Source: Cylindrotheca closterium (Eukaryota; Bacillariophyta; Bacillariophyceae; Bacillariales; Bacillariaceae). Taken from it: a DNA stretch of 64,000 nucleotides. Where the stretch lies: contig CAKOGP040001936.1 in NCBI GenBank assembly GCA_933822405.4, positions 1-64,000 on the forward strand. The letters are read 5' to 3'. The translations under genes were made by a program, and so were the position numbers. Every line of letters starts with the position of its first letter. The first letter of the stretch is position 1. The notes beneath the pieces are model-generated. The model searched no databases. It was not told the origin of the DNA and saw only the letters and a list, made by a program, of their open reading frames with translations. This document shows, in pieces, positions 33,589 through 42,931 of this stretch.

Positions 33589-34785
33589 ATGACGCAAATA
33601 GAATTGCGTCTCATCCCCGTACCAGGTCAGAAGCCTGAATTTTTGGCTATTCTAGAGCCCCTTCCCGGCTCGCCGCCCTTGTGGCAAACCTCCAAAGTGT
33701 CACAAATCGTGCTTGAAAACTATACTCGAGAATCGTGGGCGATGGACACCGCAGCGAAATGGTACACGCTACAATTTCAATCCATCGATGGGAGACAGAA
33801 ACTTCCAGGCTTTCAAACGCACTTGCGAGATAGAAAGAAGTCAGCTTTTGGAAGGTTCGGAGGAGATAAAGTGATCGTCGTACCACACAAGCAAATGAGT
33901 TCCAAGACGTTGACATGTCGAGTTGCCAATCTCGACGCGCTGCAAGGCTGCCCACTACAACCAAAAGTAAAGGCTCCGCCACCCATATCCAGCTCCAAAC
34001 CTGTACCTACAAAGTCGGTACCCCCAAAGAGCTCCTCCACCAGTAATAACTCCAACCCAAAGAGGAAAAAGGCTGGACTCCTTGGTAATTTAGTTGGAGC
34101 TCAGAACCGAACGAACACCGCAGTGATGAGTTCCAGGGCTCAGAAAGCGCAATCGGATAATCCATCCTCACAGCCAGGATCTCAATCTCAAGGCTCAGCC
34201 AACGGTGGTAGCAGCGGTCCTTCGGCTAGCGGCGAGCCCTTGAAAACAGCGGGTCAAGTGCTGATGGACTTCCGTCAAGAGATGGAACAGGAAATGCTAG
34301 ATTTTGATATTTCTCCCGAACCAAAGCTCACGGTCAAGGTCACTCTGGCCAGCAAGACCCGCTTACTGTCTGAAGAAGACAAGCTGAGTGGCAGGGTCAC
34401 AATGGAAGTCCTCAAGTACATTGTGTATGAAGCTGCTGAAGAAGTCAACGAAGAATGGATTGCGCACAAGGAGCCATCAGAATTCATGGACGAAGTCGAA
34501 ATATCTATTTACAAGGAGGGTGAGGCCCCGCCAGATGTCATTGAAGATATCAACAAGGCCGAGCTTCCGGATGAAATTCTGGGCCAGCAGCGTGCGATGC
34601 AACAGCAGCAACAACGATTGAATGCTTCTAGGGACATGAAGGACAGGCAAGAAAAGCAACGATTGGCGTTGGCGCAAGAGTCAGGGGAAGACTTTGCCCA
34701 ACTCAATACCAAAAAGCGGGATCGCAGAACCATTGAAGAGATTCAAGCGGAAATGCAAGATCCCAAGCGACAACGTAGTTCATAG
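33589..34785 (+). CDS. Conserved-looking hypothetical protein
   Basis: 398 aa, single exon, from the ATG at 33589. Not recognised. Residues ~1-115 look globular (IELRLIPVPGQ, ILENYTRESW-type segment, FQSIDGRQKLPGF). Residues ~125-205 are Pro/Ser/Lys-rich linker with PPISSSKPVPTKS, and ~220-400 are helical and Glu/Gln-rich, with a Gln run (MQQQQQRL). The end is basic (KKRDRRTIEEIQ ... DPKRQRSS), so a nuclear role is possible. Preceded by the direct repeat CATCAACGACAACCTCT at about 33512-33548. Confidence 0.5.
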   Translation: MTQIELRLIPVPGQKPEFLAILEPLPGSPPLWQTSKVSQIVLENYTRESWAMDTAAKWYTLQFQSIDGRQKLPGFQTHLRDRKKSAFGRFGGDKVIVVPHKQMSSKTLTCRVANLDALQGCPLQPKVKAPPPISSSKPVPTKSVPPKSSSTSNNSNPKRKKAGLLGNLVGAQNRTNTAVMSSRAQKAQSDNPSSQPGSQSQGSANGGSSGPSASGEPLKTAGQVLMDFRQEMEQEMLDFDISPEPKLTVKVTLASKTRLLSEEDKLSGRVTMEVLKYIVYEAAEEVNEEWIAHKEPSEFMDEVEISIYKEGEAPPDVIEDINKAELPDEILGQQRAMQQQQQRLNASRDMKDRQEKQRLALAQESGEDFAQLNTKKRDRRTIEEIQAEMQDPKRQRSS

Positions 34786-35052
34786 ACAAGGCTGCAAAGT
34801 CTAACTGTTTTCATTATGCCAGTCCAAATGCTCTCGTCTATCCTGCCATATCGCAATCTTGAAAACGTGTTGTTCCCCTTCCAAAAGATTTAGTATTTTG
34901 GAGCACCTGTGACGGTGCTTTGGTAGGAAATTCATCGCACAATTGATGAAGTTTCAAGATGTTCTGTTCTGTTCTGTTATTCGCACTGAAACGCTCATAC
35001 TGCTATCGCTGCAATATAAGTTCATAGTATTCTTCCATGAAAGGAATTGCTG

Positions 35053-35712
35053 TTAGACAAGACCTGAGGAAGATTCTGCTGCTGTTGCATGACTAGCAGG
35101 AGGAAACTGAGCTTGGGTGGGCGGCATTGCAGGTGGTGGTGCCATTGTATATTGTTGAGGTGCGTTGGGTGCCACATGACTAGAAGGCATAGGTGCCTGA
35201 GCAGGCGGTGCATGTTGCGATTGAGGTGCCGTCATGTATGGTTGTGCATTCGGTGCTACTTGATTGTTGTGGTGTGGTGGCATGGCTTGAATCACCATGT
35301 CGCCCACAAACTGCGCCTCTGCCATGGCTGTTGGATCCTGTCCTTCCCGTCGTTCAATAGTTAAAATGGACTTTGGTTTGCGATTCCATCGCATGTAGAG
35401 AGTGGGATTGTTTGCATTGAATTCGGCAATTCCAACTTGGAGATGTTTCTTTCGTTTCTTCATTTGGCTGCTATGTCGGACTCCCCAAACCATCAAGGGA
35501 ACCATAAGGGGCCCAGCTGCTAACAAAGCCCCGTCTACTTTTCCTGGTCGGGCCTTTTTAATGAGATTGTTGAGGGCTTGAATGGCCGCAGTGAATTCGT
35601 CGTTGGTCATGATGCCATGCAATTCCACATCGTAAGGATCCTCTTCAAACTTTTCAAACATGCCGGCTTGACACGGTCGCGTTGGGACTACAATTCGAGT
35701 TCTATTTTTCAT
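35053..35712 (-). CDS. Erf4/GOLGA7-like protein with Pro/Gln-rich tail
   Basis: 219 aa, single exon, ATG at 35712. Residues ~1-120 resemble the GOLGA7/Erf4 family: RIVVPTRPCQAGMFEKFEED, then ELHGIMTNDEFTAAIQALNNL, a hydrophobic stretch (GALLAAGPLMVPLMVWG) and FNANNPTLYMRWN. This matches the order and spacing of the human/yeast proteins (N-N-L motif after the first helix, hydrophobic middle, ..N..LY.. before a basic strand). Erf4-type proteins stabilise a DHHC palmitoyltransferase that modifies farnesylated Ras. Residues ~125-219 are Pro/Ala/Gln/His-rich and disordered. The similarity is weak; a profile search would settle it. Confidence 0.45.
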   Translation of the reverse strand: MKNRTRIVVPTRPCQAGMFEKFEEDPYDVELHGIMTNDEFTAAIQALNNLIKKARPGKVDGALLAAGPLMVPLMVWGVRHSSQMKKRKKHLQVGIAEFNANNPTLYMRWNRKPKSILTIERREGQDPTAMAEAQFVGDMVIQAMPPHHNNQVAPNAQPYMTAPQSQHAPPAQAPMPSSHVAPNAPQQYTMAPPPAMPPTQAQFPPASHATAAESSSGLV

Positions 35713-36302
35713 CTTTCGTCTTTTTGGACGGAAGGATGGTTCTATGATATGGCTGCAGAGTATGGGCCTACAAAGACGTCAATGACTGCCTGGATCGTGC
35801 TGAAGTATTTTGAACTTGCGTATTATTGTTGTGAAGTTCAAAGAATACTGGTAGGATAATCACGACTCACTCACTCACAACACCGTGACGATCGAATGCC
35901 AGACCAGATACTGAGCTCGAGGTATTTTCATGATTCAATTTGTTTTCTTGTCGTTGCTCTCGTGCTCGGCATTCATGAAGTGCCCCTTTTACAGTACGTG
36001 TACCGGTACCGAATAGTATCATTCGACATTTGCATGTCTTGCTAACATAAGAGTCTAATACTGTAGTCTACTATATCACCTGCTCACCTCTCGTTGTTCA
36101 TCACTTTCAATAATCTCTTTTCAGTACAGGACTATACCATACAGCATACAGCAGCATCTAAAGGTTTGAAAAATCAATGCAAGACGCGTGCAACAATTGC
36201 AAGTAACATAATATACAAGAAAAGACTAATTTACAAGCTACTAGCAATGTGTAGCGAAATCGAAATTCAAAATAGAAGGCGCATGTTTTCTCGTGTTGCT
36301 TT
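35713..36302. other. Intergenic region with a GTACCGGTAC palindrome
   Basis: 590 bp. GTACCGGTAC is at 36000-36009, about 290 bp upstream (on the minus strand) of the Erf4-like start at 35712. It has no gene that I can support; the plus-strand 89-codon frame at 36094 looks like chance. Confidence 0.5.
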
Positions 36303-37304
36303 TCAGCTCGAGAAACCCGCAGCCGCAACAGGTCGGATCATCATTTCATCATCGTGCTCTTGAGCTGCTTCTAGTTCTTCTTTTTCTTGCTGCGCGTCAA
36401 TCTGAAATTGACGCCCAGCAAAAGAGCCGCCAGTGTCTAGTTTCTGGAAGGAGTCTCGAAGTCCAAACCTAGTATCCAAGACTGGCCGGACATCTTCTTC
36501 CTCGTCCAGATTGTGAAGCAAATCCTGGACCGCAAGCAGTGTCTTGTCGTTTGGATCCGTGAAAAAACTGGATACCAAGATTCCATTTTCCGGGTTGGCC
36601 AAAAAGCTCAGTGGGTTGTTATCCACCAGGACGGTGCGCTTCAATTGCTCACCACCCCAGGCAAACTCGAGGTCCTTGACATATGCCCCCAACGCAGGGT
36701 CCATGACGCAGGAGTCTCGGTACCAGCAATCGGCAAAAATGGTTCCATGGGGATCCAATCGCTTAATGATTGGAGTGGCGTAGACTTCCATGGCAGCTGT
36801 GAATAAATGTGTTTCGTATTTTTCCGAGACTGCTTGTAAAAAGTCGTGCAAAAAGGGTCGTTCGTGAACCCTGGCACTCTCACCACCCGGAAGAAAGATC
36901 TCAAAGGTATCTACTTGAGAGGATGGATCTTCTTCCTTCCAACCCCTCGTTTGTCGTACTTGGTGGGCGTACCTCGCACCAGGACCTTGCATAAACTGCG
37001 AGTGAATCAAACACTCGTCCAAGTCCAACACGACGACCATGTCCGAGTCATATTCTCGCTTCTTTCTTCTAGTTGCTTTCGTTGCTTCAGTGGAAATCTT
37101 GGATTTCGATGAATAGTTGTTCGGCTTTAAATCGTTCACATGAAAGGCCACACTCTTACCATTCACCACTGGTCGGCGTGGCTTCCAACTCAAGTTTCTA
37201 GAACGATTGTTTGGTGCCACCCATGTGGACTGGCATCGCAAAATTGAGCTCCGACGGACGGCAGAGCTTTCCAAAGAACGTACAAGCGAAGATTGCAGCA
37301 GCAT
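36303..37304 (-). CDS. FCP1/SCP-type HAD phosphatase, probable mitochondrial presequence
   Basis: 333 aa from the ATG at 37304. The catalytic motif is VVVLDLDECLIHS (DxDxT/C-type HAD; D and D at residues ~87 and ~89). Further motifs are HERPFLHDFLQAVSEKYE, FTAAMEVYA, LVDNNPLSFLANPENGI and the terminal D..L..L region. This is the CTD-small-phosphatase (SCP/NIF/Tim50) group. The first 30 residues (LLQSSLVRSLESSAVRRSSIL) are Arg/Ser-rich with no acids apart from one Glu, suggesting mitochondria; a Tim50-like role is possible but no transmembrane segment follows. The open frame continues 52 codons upstream to 37460, but that part looks like leader. Confidence 0.8.
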   Translation of the reverse strand: MLLQSSLVRSLESSAVRRSSILRCQSTWVAPNNRSRNLSWKPRRPVVNGKSVAFHVNDLKPNNYSSKSKISTEATKATRRKKREYDSDMVVVLDLDECLIHSQFMQGPGARYAHQVRQTRGWKEEDPSSQVDTFEIFLPGGESARVHERPFLHDFLQAVSEKYETHLFTAAMEVYATPIIKRLDPHGTIFADCWYRDSCVMDPALGAYVKDLEFAWGGEQLKRTVLVDNNPLSFLANPENGILVSSFFTDPNDKTLLAVQDLLHNLDEEEDVRPVLDTRFGLRDSFQKLDTGGSFAGRQFQIDAQQEKEELEAAQEHDDEMMIRPVAAAGFSS

Positions 37305-37802
37305 GACGCTCCAATTGAATTGAGGATGGCTTGGATATGTGCTAGTTTGAGTTTGTGGCTCCAGAGGCTGTCGATTTCCTTCGCTCTTCTCGTGTGTCTT
37401 TTTTCTTTTTTTATATTTTATACCAGATATTAGCAATGATCTGGCTACCGTAACGAACATGAGTGAGCAAGAGAGCTTCGCTTTTGCAGAACACCCATCG
37501 ACGGAACTTTGCAGATACGATCGACGCCGTCCGGATTTTACTTATAGAAAATGCTGATTTGTCTTGAGTTCTCCTCATATTTACAATAATGGGAAAACTG
37601 AATGAGGAAGACATGCGAGCACAAGGCAGCAGGGTTTGCACTTTCATTTTTTCAAAAAGTTCTGTTGTGATTTCTGAACCGAATTTTTCTTTGTTTCCGT
37701 GCGTGGGAAAGATGTGTCTGTTTCCAACCGGTCGACTAGCCCGAATGAATTAGTCAGGCTAGAGGCTCTAGAGGCTCAAAATACAGTCACGCTTTACTGT
37801 AC
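37305..37802. other. Intergenic region, 498 bp
   Basis: Contains the FCP1-gene leader and ends in GTACCTACAGTACGAGTACTG (near 37799-37820), another GTAC-rich tract. No gene seen. Confidence 0.4.
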
Positions 37803-38936
37803 CTACAGTACGAGTACTGCATTATTCTGAAGTTCAACCGCAATCTTTGGCGATGTAGCAACAACGTCTCTTCCCTTTTGGCCATCTTCGGTGATATAAA
37901 TGATCATTTCATTCACTATTTGGACAATGGAACCATCATACGAAGGAGTCCAGTTGCCTGGCACCGAGACGGTACCCTGCAAGATAGTAGTATTTGGTGA
38001 TTCCTTGTTGGTACTACTGGTACTACTCTTTTTGCAAGGTAATAGCATTTGTTCCCAGTGACGATCAAAGATGTCACCATTAAGGACATTTCGCTGGGTA
38101 AACTTCACATGGACCTTTTTCAAATCTACAACAATTGCTTCTTCCTCGTCCTTGCTTGGCGGGTTTTGACAAAGTTGAATCGCCAACTGTTGGTTAGGAA
38201 AAAGCTGAATCTTGAACTCGGTCGGGATCAGTGTACAGAAAGGATTCGGAGGCTTTGCTGCGAGACAAAAGAACGACGTCTGCGGAATCATGACTGGAGC
38301 ACCGAGATCGACTCTCAACACATCATGCTGCCGTGTCTTGTTCTTGTTGTTGTTGCTCCCTGAATCACTTGGTACAAACTGTAGTTCCACGGCATTCGAC
38401 CAATGACAACTATCGCAAATCTCATTATTGTATCTAGCTGGAATGCTTGTGATGGAAGCTTTCACCGTGTATTTAACCTCAAATTGACCTTCGCGGAGGT
38501 GGTGACCTTGACGGTGATAAACCTTTCCAGTGTGCCTAGGTTTCCAGCTCTGAGACTCTTTGCCCAAGGGAACCGAAAACGAGATTTGCTGTCCACCTTC
38601 GTATGATCTCTGATCGTCCCTGACGACGTATTCCTTCTGCAAAAGAATGCCTTCGTACGCTAATTGCGTCTATCCATGCGGCATCGTTCCATCATCAAAC
38701 ATGAGAATAATTAACTTTTCAATGTAAGAGGCTCTTTGTACCCTCTCTTGTTGTATTGCCTGCAAATGTAGCCTTAAGCATACGCCATTGTCACTGGATT
38801 TCAAGTCTCTAAAGCTACCCGTGTCCGGTTGGAGCTTTCCGCTGATTACAAACCCATTTTCGTTTTTGTCATTGGTCCCAGGAGTAGCAGTGACAGCTGA
38901 AAGTCTCAGTTTGGGAGGTATTTTGAAACAGTTCAT
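37803..38936 (-). CDS. Arrestin-like fold protein
   Basis: 342 aa from exons 38936-38742 and 38636-37803 (105-nt intron; donor GTACAA is weak and other donors are possible). The first exon has KLRLSAVTATPG, then FVISGKLQPDTG and CLRLHLQAIQQER; the second begins KEYVVRDDQRSYEGGQQISF. Then come GQFEVKYTVKASITSIP, LGAPVMIPQTSFFCLA and NEMIIYITEDG. The order of beta-strands, the G-V-x-L-R-L pattern, the FSVPLG segment and the ...Y.VKA.. segment resemble arrestin-domain proteins (ARRDC/VPS26-type). No PPxY motif was seen. This would be a cargo adaptor. The similarity is visual only. Confidence 0.5.
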
Positions 38937-39572
38937 CGAATTCAAAGTCTAGAAGATGTCAGTTTTTGCTTGCCACATGTCGCAACACAAAGTAGGGAGT
39001 TCAGGCTTCCGGGAATCACCGTGGTCTGTTGAAAGTTGACGGAGGGGTGGTATTACCGGTACAAGGTACCGTACCAGTATCTTTCTAGTGAACACGACGC
39101 GTTATGCCATCAAGTCGTGGCAATGAATCCAATTAATCGTATGGCAGGAGCTTTGGCATCTATCTACTGGATGATATCCCAATCAATTGTCGTCTTCACC
39201 CTTCGTCTTTCATCTCCTCCTGCAAGATCGACAAGATTGCGACAACCAAAAGCAGATTGGGGATTGAAATTACTTTTATTACTGACCATGTTTTCATAGA
39301 TACATCCTAGACTAATTATTGCAAAAATAGCGATTTATTTTTTCAGTCTTCCTTCTATTGTCTGGTCCAAGAACTTTGAAGAAATCAAATTCAAGACGCC
39401 AAATTTCAAAAAGTATCTAGCAACAACAATGAACTTCAATTTCAGAAAAAAATGAGTCTATTGTATGATTAAAAAGTGAAGTGAACAACAAGAGCAAGGG
39501 AATCTTTGTTTGCAATGGCGGGGTCCACGACATCGTCAGAAACTCAAAAGCGAATTGTTGTTTGGAAGAAAT
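38937..39572. other. Intergenic region with ACCGGTAC/GTACC elements
   Basis: 636 bp. TTACCGGTACAAGGTACCGTACCAG at about 39053-39078 is an intergenic palindrome tract upstream of the arrestin-like gene start. No gene identified. Confidence 0.5.
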
Positions 39573-40170
39573 CTATCGTCTCTTGGGCGGGCCTCCACGG
39601 GTGAGACCAGCTTTGGCAGCTTTTGTGGCTCCACCGGCCTTTGGTGGTGCCTTGCTCTTTCCGCCACGGGGCAATTTGACTCCCAATTTGCGCTCTAGCT
39701 TGCTAATGACTTGAGGGTTTGGGATTGCCTTTCCAGATTCGTATTGTCCAACTACTTGCGGCTTTTCGTTGATGGCGGTAGCGAGATCCTTTTGTGTCAT
39801 TTTCTTCGCCATACGTGCTTGCATGATGGCCTTACTTAGGGACTTGTCGACCTTTGCGATTTTTCCAACATCAGTGGCCTCCTCGAGCTTTCTTGCTGAC
39901 ATGATTGTGCCAGTGTGAGCAGATGCATTTCCCCCGGCTCCATATCTGTTGAAACGGGAAAAAAAACGGGTGAGCAAGGAAATGAAAGACGAAACAAATC
40001 CGAGACCGAAACAAGCGATATCATACGCACTTTCTCTCAGTGGCAAGCATTCCATTTTTTTTGGCGGCGTCGATGCCATGAGAAGTTGTTGGCTTCTTGT
40101 AAGTAGAGCTCTTTCCAACATTTACTGCTCCCCAGTCTTGAGTGATTGGTACGTTGGTTCCAGTAGGCAT
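39573..40170 (-). CDS. MBF1: Multiprotein-bridging factor 1 (transcription coactivator)
   Basis: 170 aa from exons 40170-40031 and 39945-39573 (phase 2; the joint codon is aa+a, giving TERKYGAGG). The N-terminus PTGTNVPITQDWGAVNVGK is the family start, and the helix-turn-helix core has SKAIMQARMAKKMTQKDLA and INEKPQVVGQYESGKAIP. The Lys/Gly/Ala-rich tail ends PPKRR. MBF1 bridges TBP and sequence-specific activators in the nucleus. Most of the first exon sits outside the main open frame, so it is easily missed. An ACGTGTAC palindrome tract lies about 200 bp upstream. Confidence 0.9.
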
Positions 40171-41032
40171 TTTTAGTTGTTGTGTAAGTTGATACGTTTG
40201 AGATTAGTGAGGTAAGACAAGTCGGCGTTTGACTCTTTGTTTTACGGTATTATAATGTGTGGTGTTCAATAATCTTCGCAAGATTCAGTCTTCCACAACG
40301 TTCGAAACGTGTCTCGCGTCGACTACCTGGACTGTAACCCGTTCTCCTTCTCCTCCACGACATACGGTACCGGTACGTGTACACGTACACGTGTACCTGG
40401 TATTGTGCTGCATAGATCAGCCTCCCAAAAAAAGGACAGCATTATCGGAGTTTTGTCGCAACTTTGACTAACGCCAACGAACGCCGTGGCAGAGCCCCAA
40501 AAGTTTCATCTCAAAGGACAGTTGCTGTTTCCTACTGTACGTAATAGAAAGTAATACTGCAGAGAGCACAAGGTACTTCGGTCGACTTGCGATGGGAGAA
40601 TCTATCTAGAGTGATGACGTAGCTGAAGCAAGCATCAAACAAGGGAAATATCAAACAAGATGAACTACCAGTAGGTAAAATAGGAGAAGTTGAACTTCAA
40701 TAATGTATAACATAGGGAAGAGTGCCACCAGGTACCGATACCAATTTCTGTTGGCGCAAGTCTATCGTTCTAATACCAACAATAAATACGGTCGGCATCG
40801 AACACCTATTTTTACATCATCAAACTAATCGTAGAATTATTCTCCTAAGTGGCGACAAATAAGTACGAGCCGACTTACGTCATGTAGAGGAGTGCGAGAT
40901 CTGATCAACCGGGTATTTTTTATCACTCTGGTTCTGCAACAGAACTTCCTTCAGCACGACGTCCAATTCAGACGACCGCATCTACTGTTGGAGATTGATG
41001 ATTCAACAAAAGGGAGATCAATTGAATAGAAG
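40171..41032. other. Divergent intergenic region, 862 bp
   Basis: Between MBF1 (minus) and the seven-TM-like gene (plus), with palindromic GTAC tracts (40366-40403; GGTACCGATACC near 40731). No gene or RNA recognised. Confidence 0.55.
40366..40403. repeat. Compound GTACCGGTAC/ACGTGTAC palindrome tract
   Basis: GGTACCGGTAC (40366-40376) runs directly into GTGTACACGTACACGTGTAC and then CTGGTA. It can fold as nested palindromes. It lies 196 bp from the MBF1 start, and its second half is shared with the tract at 61663-61694 upstream of the acyl-CoA synthetase. Confidence 0.55.
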
Positions 41033-42133
41033 ATGGACTTCGGACCGTTCATCTTGAATTCAACATCGCCACCCACATGGCCACCCACATCAGCACCAAC
41101 AGACCCTCCAGAAGGACAAGGAGGAGACGAAGGAAATGCTTCGGTTCTTACGATGCTCTTTCTCACTTTTGCATCAGTGGTTCTCACTGGCAGCACACTG
41201 CAGTGGGTCATTTCTCGCGGTCTGTTCTCCAAAGGACTGAGTAATCCTCGAAACACCTACAACATCATTGTCCTGCTCGCGGGAATATTCTCCGGCATTC
41301 AAGCGATTTGCAACTTTCTTCTCTACTACTATGAGCCAACCGAAGTGTGGTTCTTATTCCTGCGCCTAACACAATGGGTGATCATGACGCACACCTCTAT
41401 TATGATTGTCAGCAATAAGCTATCCATGCTGTACCGGAACTCACCAAAAGTGTGGAAAAGGTTACTACTCATCAACGTTTCCATGCTTCCAATCTCGATT
41501 CTTGTGTTTGTTTTGTTGGTTGGCGACAAGTTATCTGACTCGGTCGCGTACACAAAGATGAATCGGATCATTGAACCTACGCAGATTGCGCTGTGGGGAA
41601 TCATTGAGTTTGTCCTGTCGGGAATGTTCATCGTCAAGATGTGGTCATTCGAGTGGAGCGTGATGGAGCGGAAAGCAATTCTTGCGTTGGTCTTGGTTGG
41701 CCTTTGTGACTTGGCAACCATCTTTGCGCATTTTCTATTTTGGGATTTACCTTTTAAGGTCGTGAAAGCCTTCGCTTATTGCCTGCGGATCCGATTGGAG
41801 ATCAACGCCCTGTGCGTCCTCGTTGACTGCTGGAAATCTAGGAGCCCGTCAAGAGTGTCTGGGGTTGGCAGCCCTCCCTCAACGGACAACAAATGTGTGT
41901 TGACTTCATCGATTCGAGGCCCTTTTTCAAACTCATCCATGCACGCACGTTCGGTGAGGTTTTCGACTGACGATGACGACTCGCTCCAGTTGCGGACGGT
42001 GGAACTCGATGAAGACGGTACAGCAAAGGTGGCTCAAATTAAACCAAGGGGCCACGTGCTGATGGATGACGACATTGAAAGTGAAACAGAATTGGATGAA
42101 TCCCTCAAAGAAAGCTACAGGTGTCGGAGATGA
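41033..42133 (+). CDS. Seven-transmembrane-like membrane protein
   Basis: 366 aa, single exon. A short Pro/Thr-rich extracellular-type N-terminus (TSPPTWPPTSAPTDPP) precedes about six to seven hydrophobic helices between residues ~38 and ~260 (e.g. VLTMLFLTFASVVLTG, IIVLLAGIFSGIQAIC, LLINVSMLPISILVFVLLV, IALWGIIEFVLSGMFIV, AILALVLVGLCDLATIF). A soluble Ser-rich, acidic C-terminal tail of ~100 residues follows. The topology is receptor-like. No family (rhodopsin, GPCR class) could be named; fungal-type multi-TM families are a possible relation. Confidence 0.7.
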   Translation: MDFGPFILNSTSPPTWPPTSAPTDPPEGQGGDEGNASVLTMLFLTFASVVLTGSTLQWVISRGLFSKGLSNPRNTYNIIVLLAGIFSGIQAICNFLLYYYEPTEVWFLFLRLTQWVIMTHTSIMIVSNKLSMLYRNSPKVWKRLLLINVSMLPISILVFVLLVGDKLSDSVAYTKMNRIIEPTQIALWGIIEFVLSGMFIVKMWSFEWSVMERKAILALVLVGLCDLATIFAHFLFWDLPFKVVKAFAYCLRIRLEINALCVLVDCWKSRSPSRVSGVGSPPSTDNKCVLTSSIRGPFSNSSMHARSVRFSTDDDDSLQLRTVELDEDGTAKVAQIKPRGHVLMDDDIESETELDESLKESYRCRR

Positions 42134-42702
42134 GGCTTTAATCCACAGAGACAAGCCACACACTCGCACTAGAGTTTTTCACATTTCGTACAAGCCTGAT
42201 CCAATCAGACTTTTTGCAATGCTTGCGGCGTCAAATTTTTGTCTTTCAGGCTGTGTACAATATTTTTCGGCACCACGTTGTGCCTTCCTTTCAAAATCTT
42301 TAATACTGTGTACAATATACAATATGTTTCCATATTCAATTCCAACAGACAACTGTTCAAAACTGAGATGAATCTGTTTGCTATAGATAGATTTTTGGAA
42401 TGGCAGTTTTGCAGCCTCAAGCCTCAAGGGGTCTATCGATCGTGAACGATTTCTGCATCGCATATTTGCTGACATCGGCATTATGTCGCTGCAAGACCAA
42501 GAACTGCGGTTGGAATTGTAAATTTCAACCACGGCCGCCGCTTCATCGATTTGATGAATGTGGCCGAGACGAAAGTGCGACCTGCAAAAAACGCAGAGAG
42601 AGAGGTGTAAGGTAGTCCATTGTGAAAATGTGCAGGGTCGCCAAGATTACTGTAATGGTACAACCGGTACCAGGTACCTACTCCTACTCCTAGCGTCCTA
42701 TC
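42134..42702. other. Intergenic region
   Basis: 569 bp between the 7TM-like gene and the small minus-strand candidate. GTACAACCGGTACCAGGTACC at about 42659-42679 is a member of the intergenic palindrome family. A 117-codon minus-strand frame at 42179-42532 shows no features. Nothing else is visible. Confidence 0.45.
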
Positions 42703-42900
42703 CTACTCTTTCGTTGCATTTTCGACTAGTGCGACCAACCGATTGCGTGTCGTGTTTTGGATCTTGCAAAGAATGGATGTCGACGAAAGACGAATAAGAT
42801 TGCTTTTCGAAGTGGTACCCTGTGAACCACCAAACCCATGACTGAATGGCAACGTAGCAAATAGAGCGACAAAGGGGAAGAAGAGTATTGGGACCAGCAT
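42703..42900 (-). CDS. Candidate small protein with signal peptide
   Basis: 65-codon frame starting 31 bp from, and divergent to, the large acidic membrane protein gene. Begins with a convincing signal-type sequence (VPILFFPFVALFATLPFSHGF). The H-G-F junction faintly resembles a plastid cleavage site. The rest (GSQGTTSKSNLIRL...) is basic/neutral. It could be the first exon of a longer gene or chance; no family match. Confidence 0.25.
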   Translation of the reverse strand: MLVPILFFPFVALFATLPFSHGFGGSQGTTSKSNLIRLSSTSILCKIQNTTRNRLVALVENATKE

Positions 42901-42931
42901 CGTTTGTGGATACTGGCAGTCGCTGTGAAAA

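Noticed and set aside
40366..40403. Palindrome tract as a transcription terminator or origin
   Set aside because: Eukaryotic nuclear context, no T run, lies upstream rather than downstream of genes; regulatory or repeat interpretation is better.
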